This document shows positions 1-8,931 of a stretch of DNA of 64,000 bases, one piece after another. Position numbers and translations under genes: made by a program. The notes below the pieces were generated by a model, which was not told the DNA's origin, searched no databases, and saw only the letters and a list, made by a program, of their open reading frames with translations. This DNA comes from Bermanella sp040371755 (GTDB taxonomy: Bacteria; Pseudomonadota; Gammaproteobacteria; Pseudomonadales; Oceanobacteraceae). Numbering within the stretch: the stretch's first letter is position 1; each line of letters opens with the position of its first letter. The stretch lies in the NCBI RefSeq assembly GCF_040371755.1, contig NZ_BAABWE010000003.1, forward strand, positions 62,001-126,000, read 5' to 3'.

Positions 1-312
1 AGCATTATGGATAATAAATAGTCATTTTTAGCCGCCACACAATAAGCCAAGACTAGATGAGCCATATTTTAAAAATAAGCAAAGGTGAATCTTAAATTTG
101 AAGAAATGAGACACTGGAATTAATAGATATATAGCAATAATTGGTGAAAGTAAGTCTTAAATAAGTGCTGCTAGCGTGAGTTATTGTGGTTATAAATAAT
201 CGGGATACCCCTAAACCACAATCACAAAATTAATACACAGGTTGTGCTAGAAGGTGATCGGCGATGGCAGAGTCCTTATCTATTTTTCCACTACACAAAA
301 AAAGCATGAATA
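1..312. other. Non-coding stretch at the window edge
   Basis: I see no convincing reading frame on either strand. It is A+T-rich and has stops in all frames. A 9-bp inverted repeat lies at 183-191 and 214-222 with a 22-base loop. It has no T-run on either side, so it is not a clear terminator. The right end overlaps the terminator hairpin of the next gene. Confidence 0.5.
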
Positions 313-324
313 TCATGCTTTTTT
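298..324 (-). terminator. Intrinsic terminator overlapping the yjdM stop
   Basis: Two 12-base arms (298-309 and 313-324) pair across a 3-base loop; each arm is an A- or T-run joined to GCATGA/TCATGC. Read on the minus strand the hairpin ends in a T-run. It includes the last two codons and the stop of the gene it ends. It is symmetrical and could also act on plus-strand transcripts. Confidence 0.75.
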
Positions 325-648
325 AACAAACGCAGCCGTCACCATCATTTCACCTGCACCTTCAACTTTACAATCTAACTGATGATCTTTTCCCTCTACT
401 ATTGTGCGGATTAATGCCTTGGTTCCGATTTTTAATACCTGAGAACTACCTTTTACTTTTAAATCTTTTGCCAGAGTCACTTTATCTCCTTCGCTCAGCA
501 AGGTGCCATTTGCATCTTTAATATTTAATCTGGCATCCTCTAATTGCTCCTCTGGGTTCCACTCATATGCGCATTCAGGGCAAACTAAGTTAGCTTGATC
601 TTGATAAACATATTCGGACTGACAACTTGGACACAGGGGTAAGGACAT
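313..648 (-). CDS. yjdM: YjdM/PhnA-family zinc-ribbon protein
   Basis: The 111-residue product is close to full-length E. coli YjdM (formerly PhnA) from end to end. Seen: an N-terminal zinc ribbon with two Cys-x2-Cys pairs (CPSC near residues 6-9 and CPEC near 23-26), followed by the small C-terminal beta-barrel domain with the conserved KDLKVKGSS stretch. Despite the old name linking it to alkylphosphonate uptake, the family is not phosphonoacetate hydrolase and its cellular role is unclear. It appears to be a single-gene unit: the start is preceded by an A+T-rich gap and the end lies in a terminator hairpin. Identity is secure; function is not. Confidence 0.9.
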   Translation of the reverse strand: MSLPLCPSCQSEYVYQDQANLVCPECAYEWNPEEQLEDARLNIKDANGTLLSEGDKVTLAKDLKVKGSSQVLKIGTKALIRTIVEGKDHQLDCKVEGAGEMMVTAAFVKKA

Positions 649-692
649 AACAAATCTACTTAATTTAACTATCTTTTAATAAAATATTTTAC

Positions 693-911
693 TTAATCAT
701 CATCTTGCATTGGGATTGAGCACTTACCAGAGGCAAGATCTAACAATTTCTGTTCGATACTTATTTTTTCAGCGTCAGACATAGATATTGATGCATTGTC
801 AGCTTCGAATTTGAAAGCACCTTGAGAGTGATCAAATTTAATTTTCCCAAGAATTGTCCCGTTATTATTAATACAATCAAGTTCCTGCTGAATGGATAAG
901 AACAACACCAT
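693..911 (-). CDS. Small hypothetical protein
   Basis: A 72-residue acidic protein that I do not recognise. The open frame extends two codons further to a TTG, but an AGAGG ribosome site lies six bases before the ATG at 911, so I chose that start. The product has no membrane segment or signal peptide, and ends in a run of three Asp. One Cys lies near each end. It sits 44 bases upstream of yjdM on the same strand and could be co-transcribed with it. The ribosome site makes it more likely real than a chance frame. Confidence 0.55.
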   Translation of the reverse strand: MVLFLSIQQELDCINNNGTILGKIKFDHSQGAFKFEADNASISMSDAEKISIEQKLLDLASGKCSIPMQDDD

Positions 912-1002
912 CTCCAACCTCTTTTACTTCTAATATGATTTTTTTGCTATTTCAAAGTGATATCTACGCACTGCCTAGCTTCAAACACTAAAACGCAGAG
1001 TC

Positions 1003-1028
1003 AAAAAAAGCGAATCTAAGATTCGCTT
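1003..1028 (-). terminator. Intrinsic terminator after ybiT
   Basis: A perfect 10-bp stem (1008-1017 with 1019-1028) with a 1-base centre, so the real loop is smaller in stem and larger in loop. Followed on the minus strand by seven T. It lies 26 bases past the ybiT stop. Confidence 0.75.
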
Positions 1029-1053
1029 ATAGAAAACAAATTTAACTTGAAGC

Positions 1054-2658
1054 CTAAGCTTCTAAACCTTGTGATTTAAGGTAATCATCATAACTACCAT
1101 GGAAATCAACAATGCCTTGCTCGGTGATTTCGATAATACGCGTCGCTATGGAACTTACAAATTGACGGTCATGGGATACAAAGATCAACGTGCCTTCATA
1201 GTTCTCTAGGGCAAGGTTTAATGATTCAATGGATTCCATATCCATATGGTTGGTTGGCTCATCCAATAATAAAATATTTGGAAATTGCATCATCAACTTA
1301 CCAAATAGCATACGCCCTTGTTCACCACCTGAAATCACTTTAACTGACTTTTTAATATCGCTAGCACTGAATAACATACGACCAAGTTGACCACGAACTA
1401 CTTGTTCGTCATCACCTTCGTTTTTCCATTGATCCATCCAGTCATATAGGTTCATATCTTGTTCAAAGTCACTTGAGTGATTCTGAGCATAATAACCAAT
1501 ATTTGCGTTTTCAGACCATTTAATGGTGCCGCTCTTTTGCTCCATTTTACCAGCAAGAGTGTGCAGCAAAGTGGTTTTACCAATACCGTTTTGACCAATC
1601 ACGGCGATTTTTTCGCCTACTTCTACCATTAAGTTTACTTGTTCAAACAAGGTGTTGTCTTCGTAGCCTTGCTTTAACTCTTCAACCACCAAGGCATTAC
1701 GAAACAGTTTTTTCTCTTGTTCAAAGCGAATAAACGGTGATTGACGGCTAGAAGCTTTCACTTCATCAAGCTTAATTTTGTCTAATTGTTTCGCGCGACT
1801 GGTTGCTTGCTTGGCTTTAGATGCGTTCGCACTAAAGCGGGATACGAAAGTTTTAAGCTCCGCAATTTGTGCTTGCTTCTTAGCGTTATTGGCCAGCATA
1901 CGCTCACGGGCTTGTGTCGCAGCTGTCATGTATTCATCATAGTTGCCGGGATAAACACGTAATTCGCCATAATCTAAGTCGGCCATGTGAGTACATACAC
2001 TATTTAAAAAGTGTCTATCGTGCGAGATGATGATCATAGTGCAATTACGATCATTCAGTACGCCTTCTAACCAGCGAATGGCGTTAATATCCAAGTTGTT
2101 GGTTGGTTCGTCTAAAAGTAGGATATCTGGATCAGCGAATAGTACTTGCGCTAACAATACTCGCAGCTTCCAACCCGGAGCGACCGCACTCATAAGGCCG
2201 TAATGCTGTTCTATGGGAATATCTAGACCTAAAAGCAGCTCCCCTGCACGAGCTTCTGCGCTGTAACCATCCATTTCAGCAAATTCTGTTTCTAAATCGG
2301 CCACTCGCATACCGTCTTCTTCGGTCATATCTGGGTTGGCATAAATGGCGTCACGCTCACTTTTCACTTTCCAAAGCTCGGCATGGCCCATTAGTACAGT
2401 GTCGATAACTGAATATTCTTCATAAGCGAACTGATCCTGATTCAACTTCGCCATACGCTCGTTAGGATCAAGGCTAACCGTACCTGTGGTTTGCTCTAGC
2501 TCACCGCCTAAGATCTTCATGAATGTGGATTTACCACAGCCATTGGCCCCGATCAGACCATAGCGGTTGCCTTCACCGAATTTAACTGAAATATCTTCAA
2601 ATAGGGGTTTATCCCCAAACTGCATGGTGATGTTAGCCGTTGAAATCAAGTTAGACAC
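1054..2658 (-). CDS. ybiT: ABC-F family ATPase YbiT
   Basis: A 534-residue protein with two ABC ATPase domains and no membrane segment, the ABC-F layout. Seen: Walker A GANGCGKS near residue 40 and GQNGIGKT near 355, signature ISGGEQGRM in the second half, Walker B LLLDEPTNNLD and LLLDEPTNHMD, and the charged interdomain linker. The sequence follows E. coli YbiT almost throughout. ABC-F proteins bind the ribosomal E site and act on stalled or starting translation; the specific YbiT role is poorly defined. The start is unclear: this entry uses a GTG at 2658 with no good ribosome site, while the TTG at 2649 fits E. coli YbiT better and has AGGTG about seven bases upstream. It appears monocistronic. 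Confidence 0.93.
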   Translation of the reverse strand: MSNLISTANITMQFGDKPLFEDISVKFGEGNRYGLIGANGCGKSTFMKILGGELEQTTGTVSLDPNERMAKLNQDQFAYEEYSVIDTVLMGHAELWKVKSERDAIYANPDMTEEDGMRVADLETEFAEMDGYSAEARAGELLLGLDIPIEQHYGLMSAVAPGWKLRVLLAQVLFADPDILLLDEPTNNLDINAIRWLEGVLNDRNCTMIIISHDRHFLNSVCTHMADLDYGELRVYPGNYDEYMTAATQARERMLANNAKKQAQIAELKTFVSRFSANASKAKQATSRAKQLDKIKLDEVKASSRQSPFIRFEQEKKLFRNALVVEELKQGYEDNTLFEQVNLMVEVGEKIAVIGQNGIGKTTLLHTLAGKMEQKSGTIKWSENANIGYYAQNHSSDFEQDMNLYDWMDQWKNEGDDEQVVRGQLGRMLFSASDIKKSVKVISGGEQGRMLFGKLMMQFPNILLLDEPTNHMDMESIESLNLALENYEGTLIFVSHDRQFVSSIATRIIEITEQGIVDFHGSYDDYLKSQGLEA

Positions 2659-2869
2659 CTAAAGGGTTAATTAACGTTTAAAATGGGCGCGAAGGTTACC
2701 CTTTGTTGCCTATTTGATCAAATGGTAATGGCATTTAGAAGGGTTTTTGCTCGGTTTCTAAGAATGTAGCGTAATATGCAATCCTCCCTTGAAAGTATAC
2801 GCACTAAGTATTAACTTGAAGGGGTAGGCATCGCCTATTTTGTATTTACGTTTGCTAATGGATTAAATC

Positions 2870-3154
2870 ATGATCAAAGTTATCATTGAGCGCAATATCG
2901 CAGAAGGCCTTGAGTTAAATTACTTAGATGCAATCCGCACCACTTTAAAAGCTGTACTGGAAGCACCTGGTTATATTTCGAGCGAATCTTTGACAGATAT
3001 TCACCGCCCGAATCACAGAATCATTGTCACTAACTGGACATCTGTTCAAGCTTGGGAAAAGTGGCATCACTCTGAAAACCGCAAAAACTCACTCGCGGGC
3101 ATTACCCCCATTTTAAACGGTGACGAAAAAGTCACTGTGGCTGAAATCCGCTAA
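2870..3154 (+). CDS. ABM-domain protein (putative quinol monooxygenase-like)
   Basis: A 94-residue protein with the ferredoxin-like antibiotic-biosynthesis monooxygenase (ABM) fold: a short N-terminal strand, a long helix, the strand around residues 48-56 with the NWTS motif, and a Trp-rich helix (AWEKWHHSE) that in the family lines the ligand pocket. Some relatives oxidise aromatic substrates without a cofactor and others bind or degrade haem; nothing here identifies a substrate. It stands alone between divergent ybiT and a following terminator, so it is likely its own transcript. The family call is firm, the reaction unknown. Confidence 0.8.
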   Translation: MIKVIIERNIAEGLELNYLDAIRTTLKAVLEAPGYISSESLTDIHRPNHRIIVTNWTSVQAWEKWHHSENRKNSLAGITPILNGDEKVTVAEIR

Positions 3155-3160
3155 CCCTAT

Positions 3161-3192
3161 AGGGTAACCATATGTATAAGGTTACCCTTTTA
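3161..3192 (+). terminator. Intrinsic terminator
   Basis: Nine-bp perfect stem AGGGTAACC (3161-3169) with GGTTACCCT (3180-3188), a 10-base loop, then TTTT. It begins seven bases after the ABM gene stop. Confidence 0.8.
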
Positions 3193-3270
3193 GTATTACC
3201 TCTTGTGGTAACCCCCGTTACCCCTTATATTGCCACCATTATTTTAAGTAGATGCTAGGTTTGTCTTTGC

Positions 3271-4299
3271 ATGCATGCACTATCTGAACCCACTGTTGGA
3301 TTAGCTTCAGCCAGAGCCATTATTGATTTTTTCCAGCAATTTAATATGGATACAAAAGCCTTAGCTGCTGAGCTTGGGGTTGAAGAATCTGTATTAACTG
3401 AGGCTGACCATCGCCTGCCCATTAGTATCTATCATGCAATTTGGGACTTAGCAGTCAAAAAAAGCAATCGCCCAGATATCGGCTTGACCATCGCACAAAA
3501 CGAAGGCATTGAAGATTTAGGCTTAGTTGCTCATGTTGTATACAACAGCGCCACCTTAAAAGAAGGCCTAGAGCACTACATACGTTTATTTGGTGTAGTA
3601 AACGAAGCCATTGAACTTGAATACGAAAACATTGGTAATAATTGCCACCTGCGTTATATCTATAAGTCTCCAGAATATTACAACATTCCCGATATCGAGC
3701 GCACTATGGCTATTGTTGTACTGCGTACAATTAAGGCCGTTGGTCTTGAAACGTTATTTTACGAAGTGAATTTTCAACACAGTAAACCTGAATACTTTCA
3801 AAAATTTGAAGAAGTATTCCCATGCAAAGTTAAATTTGACCAAGCTTACTGCGAAGTGATTTTTGATAAAAAAATGCTAGGTTTAAAACCTAAGCGCCGC
3901 AATCCTCACATGCGAGTGGCGACACTTAGTTACGCCAACCAGATGCTATCACGACTATTCAAGCGCAGTATAACCAGCAAGGTTAAACGTTTAATTGAAA
4001 AGAATTTGAGCGATGGCGGGTTTGATGCTGATCAAACAGCCAAACAATTAAACATGAGTCGCCAAACCTTATACCGTAAATTAAAGAATGACGGCTCATC
4101 CTATAGCGATCTAGTAGACACCGTAAAACAAAATAAAGCCTTTTACTTGCTTAAGCAGACGCAACTGCCACTCACGGTTATAGCCTACGATTTAGGTTTT
4201 TCTGAATTAAGCGCTTTTACTCGTGCATTTAAACGCTGGACAGGACAAACCCCTGCGGATTACCGTAAGAAAAGCGTGAAAGAAAAAGGTGGTAAATGA
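3271..4299 (+). CDS. AraC-family regulator with N-terminal arabinose-binding-like domain
   Basis: A 342-residue regulator. Residues about 20-205 match the N-terminal domain found in OruR/ArgR-type AraC proteins (PF12625-like). Residues about 235-335 form two helix-turn-helix units: the first includes DQTAKQLNMSRQTLYRKLK and the second LTVIAYDLGFSELSAFTRAF, followed by the family ending TGQTPADYR. In this subgroup the N-terminal domain senses small ligands. The target is not visible. The stop overlaps the start of the next, broken gene by four bases (ATGA), so that gene was once co-translated. The divergent ABM gene is separated by a terminator and is not an obvious target. Confidence 0.88.
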   Translation: MHALSEPTVGLASARAIIDFFQQFNMDTKALAAELGVEESVLTEADHRLPISIYHAIWDLAVKKSNRPDIGLTIAQNEGIEDLGLVAHVVYNSATLKEGLEHYIRLFGVVNEAIELEYENIGNNCHLRYIYKSPEYYNIPDIERTMAIVVLRTIKAVGLETLFYEVNFQHSKPEYFQKFEEVFPCKVKFDQAYCEVIFDKKMLGLKPKRRNPHMRVATLSYANQMLSRLFKRSITSKVKRLIEKNLSDGGFDADQTAKQLNMSRQTLYRKLKNDGSSYSDLVDTVKQNKAFYLLKQTQLPLTVIAYDLGFSELSAFTRAFKRWTGQTPADYRKKSVKEKGGK

Positions 4300-4853
4300 G
4301 ACCCCAAAGAAGCTCACTTATTATTAGAGGGTTAATACTAAGCGTTCTAACCCTTAACTCCTTTTCCACTTTTTCTCAAACAAATAAAGTCCAAGTATTT
4401 AATCAATATAATGATATATTTAGAGTTCAAAATATAAACTTTGACCATCAAGTCGTCTCATTTTCTGGGTCAATAAAAGTAAATGGTAAGGTTATTTTTG
4501 AGATTAGAGAGGATGAGCCCGGAAAACCCGAGTTATACAAAGCTGCTTTTATCCCATATGACATTGAATTTTTTCCATATATTACCGATGGATATTACCC
4601 AAAAAAACTAATCAAGATAGATTTGGTAAATCTTAACGACGCAAAGAAAATAATATTTTCTGAACAATAATGGCAAGATATTGTAAATCAACATAAGCCT
4701 TATATAACTAGATACGGAACTGTCGAGATCACCAATTACGCTACTTCAATTGAATGCGACTCACGACAGTACTATGCCAAATTAAAATCCTTCAAAGCTA
4801 AATTTAAGGAACTCGCTTTTTCCGAAAACAATAAGATTATGATTGGATGTTAA
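4296..4853 (+). pseudogene. Exported-type hypothetical gene interrupted by an in-frame TAA
   Basis: The first open part (4296-4670, 124 residues) overlaps the AraC stop by four bases and starts with a signal-peptide-like segment (hydrophobic residues about 8-27, Ser-rich end). It ends at TAA 4668-4670. The same frame then stays open for 60 more codons to TAA at 4851-4853, coding a normal-looking stretch (begins WQDIVNQHKPYITRYG, contains two Cys). The intact product would be about 185 residues. I infer one nonsense change in a once-larger gene, or a sequencing error. I recognise no family. A shorter functional 124-residue protein is the alternative. Confidence 0.6.
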
Positions 4854-4862
4854 AGATCTCAA

Positions 4863-5429
4863 TTAAATAACGTCTTCGGACTTTTTCACCACACAAAACT
4901 CACCATTTAAACTAGCTAAATGAATTTCATGTATTTGCTCTGCTGAATAATACACACCATCAGGGCCTGTTCGATCAAACGTAGCTACCGCATCACTCAC
5001 TAAGATCACATTAAAGCCTAGGTTCCCTGCCATACGTGTTGACGTAGATACGCAATGGTCTGTGGTTAAACCCACGATAACAAGAGAGTGGATATTTTTG
5101 GCACGTAAATATTCCTCAAGCTCAGTACCAATAAAGGCGCTATTCACGGTTTTTTTAAACACAGGCTCGCCAACTGCAGGTTGCGCAAAACGCTTAAATT
5201 GATTGCCTTCAACTTCTGGGCGTAACGGCGAGTCCGGTTCGGTGGAGCAATGCTGAATATGAATTACAGGCCAGCTTTGTGTACGCCAGTACTCCAGCAA
5301 TTTTTTCATATTCGCTTCAGCTTGAGAGTTATTTCTGACACCCCATTTAGGGTCATCAAATCCTTTTTGAACGTCTATCAACAATAATGCTGAGATTCCC
5401 AAGGGTATTTCCTTTATATTGCATTGCAA
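4863..5429 (-). CDS. Isochorismatase-family cysteine hydrolase
   Basis: A 188-residue protein of usual family length with the Asp-Lys-Cys catalytic set: Asp19 in LLLIDVQKGF, Lys93 in the FKKTVNSAF segment, and Cys126 in TTDHCVSTS just after the non-proline cis-peptide region. The family covers nicotinamidase, isochorismatase, N-carbamoylsarcosine amidase and others. The segment after the catalytic Cys (RMAGNLGFNVILVSDA) is typical of general members and does not fix a substrate. It converges on the broken gene to its left with a nine-base gap and no obvious terminator. Confidence 0.85.
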   Translation of the reverse strand: MQCNIKEIPLGISALLLIDVQKGFDDPKWGVRNNSQAEANMKKLLEYWRTQSWPVIHIQHCSTEPDSPLRPEVEGNQFKRFAQPAVGEPVFKKTVNSAFIGTELEEYLRAKNIHSLVIVGLTTDHCVSTSTRMAGNLGFNVILVSDAVATFDRTGPDGVYYSAEQIHEIHLASLNGEFCVVKKSEDVI

Positions 5430-5554
5430 AGATATGATATCCCCCTAGTTTGCCATAGGCTAAACGTTTATTCCAAAACATGCTTTACACACAGGCTCAG
5501 TCTTTTAAAATTCGTTCCCTAATTTAAAATAACAACAAATGACGCATTATAACC

Positions 5555-7087
5555 ATGACAAATGAACTACTCACTTGGGCTTGGATTTTCCTCATCGCCT
5601 ACATCGCCGCCATGATTGGTATTGGTATTTACGCTGGTCGACAAGTAAAAAACGGGGATGACTATGCCGTTGCACGAAATGCTTATGGCCCTTTTCTTTT
5701 AGCATTGGCATTTGCAGCCACAACTGCCAGTGGTGCCACTTTTATCGGTATCCCTGGACTTGGTTATAGCTTAGGTGTGTCATCTCTGTGGTATCCGTTT
5801 TTATATCCTGTCGGGGTGTATATTGGGGTATTACTTTGCATGAATGCTGTTGCAAAAGGCGGTGCAGCATTTGGCAGCCGGTCTATTCCCGAATACTTAG
5901 GTGAGCGTTATAAAAGTGATTTCATTCGCTTGGCGTTTTCAATTTTCTCGTTAATTCTATTATTTTATTTAGCAGGCCAATTAGTTGCTGGTCTAGTGAT
6001 GTTTGAGCAAATTTTAGGATTAGATAAAGAATACGCCCTTGCCTTAACTACTATTGTTCTACTTATCTATGTATCTATAGGTGGCGCACACGCCGATATT
6101 ATCACCGATGGGGTACAAGGTTTAATGATGCTGGCCATTGCATTATTCATCGTATTTTTGTTTGTACGCGGCGTAAATATAGATGGAAACTTTGTACCAG
6201 TGTTGGATATATTAAAACAAAGCGACCCGTCATTAGTCACTCCTTTTAAAGAAGACAATGCCTTATTTGGCTCCCCGCTAACTATCTTTTTAATGGTGAT
6301 AGCTCACATTCCTCTAGGCATGTTACCGCACATTGGCAATAAGATTTGGGCACTAAATAGCCATTCAGATCGTAAGCGATTCTTAATCATGGCGTTTATA
6401 TTTGCCATGATTCTGCCATGCATGGCGTTAGGTGGGCTAATGGCCCGAGCCGTTTTAGGCGATGATTTACTGCAAACAGGGTTATCACCAAACGAATCTA
6501 TTCCAGCCCTATTCATTGAAATTATGCCCGCTTGGTTTGCTGCATTACTTTCTGTGGCTATTATTTCTGCCATTATGTCCACGGCTGACGGCCTTGTGAT
6601 TTCAGCATCACAAGTATTTGCTAACGACATTTATCGTTTAAGTATTGTGCCAAAGTGGCACGCACATTTAAGTGAAGAAGCAGTGGACAGGCAGGTTTTG
6701 AATATTTCACGTTACGCAACTGTGGCCGTACTTGTTGGCTCAGCGTTTATGGCTTGGGCACTATTAGATGTGAATATTGCTCTTATTGTATGGATAGGTA
6801 TTGGCGGAATGACTTCAGCTCTGGCTGGTCCACTTGTACTGGGCAGTCAATGGAGTGGCGTGAATAAGTCCGGTGCCATCGCAGGCATGATCTGCGGTGC
6901 TGTTACCTTTATACTTTTACACTCAGGTATTCTTGCTTTCATTGTAGGTGCTGCACCTGAAAGCTGGTTGAGCATACAATCCTCCAATGCATTTACCTGC
7001 TCGGGAATTGGAGTAATCGTATCCGTTACGTGTACCGTAATCATGTCATTGATGTCATCTAGCAATAGACAGGTACTTGAAACTTAA
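5555..7087 (+). CDS. Sodium:solute symporter (SSS family)
   Basis: A 510-residue inner-membrane protein with about 13 hydrophobic segments, the normal size and layout for SSS/SSF transporters. Seen: the N-terminal region with residues ATTASGATFIGIPGLGY near 55-71, typical of the sodium-binding TM1/TM2 area, the signature part GGAHADIITDGVQGLMM near 177-193 corresponding to the family GGmkAvi/TDv motif, and the SAIMSTADGLVISASQ stretch near 340-355 in the TM8 sodium site. These support Na+-coupled uptake. The substrate (sugar, amino acid, carboxylate, pantothenate-like) cannot be read from the sequence. Monocistronic, ending in a strong terminator. Confidence 0.88.
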   Translation: MTNELLTWAWIFLIAYIAAMIGIGIYAGRQVKNGDDYAVARNAYGPFLLALAFAATTASGATFIGIPGLGYSLGVSSLWYPFLYPVGVYIGVLLCMNAVAKGGAAFGSRSIPEYLGERYKSDFIRLAFSIFSLILLFYLAGQLVAGLVMFEQILGLDKEYALALTTIVLLIYVSIGGAHADIITDGVQGLMMLAIALFIVFLFVRGVNIDGNFVPVLDILKQSDPSLVTPFKEDNALFGSPLTIFLMVIAHIPLGMLPHIGNKIWALNSHSDRKRFLIMAFIFAMILPCMALGGLMARAVLGDDLLQTGLSPNESIPALFIEIMPAWFAALLSVAIISAIMSTADGLVISASQVFANDIYRLSIVPKWHAHLSEEAVDRQVLNISRYATVAVLVGSAFMAWALLDVNIALIVWIGIGGMTSALAGPLVLGSQWSGVNKSGAIAGMICGAVTFILLHSGILAFIVGAAPESWLSIQSSNAFTCSGIGVIVSVTCTVIMSLMSSSNRQVLET

Positions 7088-7116
7088 ATACTAGGCTATT
7101 GCTCATCATAAAAACT

Positions 7117-7144
7117 AAAAATGCCCACTGATGTGGGCATTTTT
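7117..7144 (+). terminator. Intrinsic terminator after symporter gene
   Basis: Eleven-bp perfect stem (7117-7127 with 7134-7144) built on TGCCCA/TGGGCA with A-run and T-run arms, six-base loop. It ends the symporter transcript 30 bases after its stop. Confidence 0.85.
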
Positions 7145-7271
7145 AGTAACAACAAGACGTTTCTTGTTTGGTCATTAAGTGCTTCGAGCAAGCTATCCTC
7201 AAGAGCGCCTCATTACCAAGCATTTCCGCTCCTATGAAGTTAACAAAAAATACTAAACGCCCTTCCAGCAT

Positions 7272-7652
7272 TCAATGCTTTTTCGCCGTTACTTGAATCT
7301 CAACTTTCATATCATCATTCATTAATCGAGCTTCAAACATCATCGCCGCTGGTTTTACTTCACCTAACCACTTTTTAAATACTGGCCAGCAGGCTTTAAA
7401 GTCATCTCGGTTCGGAAAAATATACGTGGCGCGCACTATGTCGCTAATGTCGCTTCCCGCCTCCGCTAAGACATTTTGAATGTTAACGAAGCATTGTTCC
7501 GCTTGCTCAACCACATCATCACTAATAGTCATTGCGTCATATTGATAGCCTGTCGTACCGGAAACAAATACATAATCCCCATCAACTACCGCACGGGAGT
7601 AACCAATTTGATTTTCAAAATCAGAACCGCTAGATATCAATTTACGAGACAT
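7272..7652 (-). CDS. Rid-family (YjgF/UK114) protein lacking the deaminase arginine
   Basis: A 126-residue protein with the chorismate-mutase-like fold of the Rid family: GDYVFVSGTTGY near 25-36, the helix EQAEQCFVNIQNVL, and the C-terminal strand MKVEIQVTA. In RidA the catalytic Arg sits in a P-x-R-S type segment; the equivalent here reads KPAAMMFEARL, with Ala instead of Arg. It is therefore unlikely to be an imine deaminase and is closer to the non-archetypal Rid groups, whose roles are mostly unknown. Stand-alone gene, with A+T-rich flanks. Confidence 0.85.
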   Translation of the reverse strand: MSRKLISSGSDFENQIGYSRAVVDGDYVFVSGTTGYQYDAMTISDDVVEQAEQCFVNIQNVLAEAGSDISDIVRATYIFPNRDDFKACWPVFKKWLGEVKPAAMMFEARLMNDDMKVEIQVTAKKH

Positions 7653-7842
7653 ATAAGTCCTTATACAAATACAGTCAAGCCATCAGGTTATGCATAATAC
7701 CACAACAACGCATATACAGCTTTTACACCCAGCCTATAAATAACTGGAGTATAACACCTAAAGACCTGCCTAAAAAACAGTCAAGAAGCTACCTACTTTA
7801 AGCTTAAATAGATATAATCCCCCTGTTTAGTAAGGGTTATGT

Positions 7843-8799
7843 ATGGGTTTATTGAGTATTTTCACTTCAAGTAAGAGTTTCGCCCTTCCGATTATAGGAA
7901 GCACGTTGTTAAATGGTTTGGGTTTACACGTTTTTCGCATTCGTTTAGCCAATGCTTTTCTTGCGTTACGCCGCGTTCAAGTCGGCGGGCTTTCTCGCCC
8001 TATAGAGTATAAAACTTTTAAAAAAGACGGTGTGCTTGTACTTGAAAATTTTCTGCCTGAAGATCAATTTAAAACTCTTACTGCAGAAATAAAACAAACC
8101 ATGTCCGCAGCGGATCAAACAACCCCTATACAAAACTACGGAGATTTAGGCTTCGGGCAAAAACACAGCTTTGATTGGGGTTTTGATCGCTACGATGGTG
8201 ATACTCTCAATCGTTTTTACAATATTGATAGCAAGCAAACATCGGTACAGGGTTTCTTGGACAACCCAAAACTCAAGCAGTTAACATCCCTATGTGCAGG
8301 TACATACCACGATAAAGATAAATACTTTTTATATAAGCTACTTCACGGTGAAGAAGCTCAAAATCAGGACATTCAAAAAGCCATTCATCGCGACACATTC
8401 CATAGTGCCATTAAACTTTGGTATTTTATTGAAGATGTAACACCGGAGCATGGTCCTTTTTCCTATGCTAAAGGCTCAAATCATATGGATACACGCCGTT
8501 TATCATGGGAAAAACGAAAAAGCATAGAGGCTAGCCAAGCGAACAAAGGTGGCGCTTTTAGAATTACACCTGAAGAGCTAAACCAACTTAATAGTGGTGA
8601 GTTAAGTTCATTCCCCGTAAAAGCCAATACTTTAGTTTTAGCCGATATCCGTGGATTCCATTGTCGAGGCCAAGCCTTAGCAAATCAACAGCGGCTTAGT
8701 ATTTATGCTAACATCCGCCCCGCACCATTTTTACCTGCCTTTCATACTGGCAAACTTAAACAACTGCGCAGTCGCATTACGGGTTTCCTTACTAAGTAG
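7843..8799 (+). CDS. Phytanoyl-CoA dioxygenase (PhyH) family protein
   Basis: A 318-residue Fe(II)/2-oxoglutarate oxygenase. The iron ligands are visible as His182 and Asp184 (IHRDTFH) and His273 (GFHCRG), with Arg284 as the likely 2-oxoglutarate-binding residue (NQQRLSIYANIRP). The N-terminal 45 residues are hydrophobic and basic and may associate with the membrane. PhyH members hydroxylate lipids and diverse small molecules; the substrate here is unknown. The next genes on the strand are a membrane protein, a DUF2956 protein and an acyltransferase, so a lipid substrate is possible but only inferred. Confidence 0.85.
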   Translation: MGLLSIFTSSKSFALPIIGSTLLNGLGLHVFRIRLANAFLALRRVQVGGLSRPIEYKTFKKDGVLVLENFLPEDQFKTLTAEIKQTMSAADQTTPIQNYGDLGFGQKHSFDWGFDRYDGDTLNRFYNIDSKQTSVQGFLDNPKLKQLTSLCAGTYHDKDKYFLYKLLHGEEAQNQDIQKAIHRDTFHSAIKLWYFIEDVTPEHGPFSYAKGSNHMDTRRLSWEKRKSIEASQANKGGAFRITPEELNQLNSGELSSFPVKANTLVLADIRGFHCRGQALANQQRLSIYANIRPAPFLPAFHTGKLKQLRSRITGFLTK

Positions 8800-8931
8800 C
8801 GACAACCTCTGCCATATATTGTATTTTTTTGTGCACTGGCTTTCACTTTTAGGTATTACTCAGCAACATATTAGGCATACTTCCCTCTAAGCATTTTCAG
8901 GCATCCAATACATATTAAATACGGATAACAT

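Noticed and set aside
183..222. Nine-bp inverted repeat with a 22-base loop near the window start
   Set aside because: The loop is long, no T-run follows on either strand and no gene lies beside it, so neither terminator nor operator can be supported.
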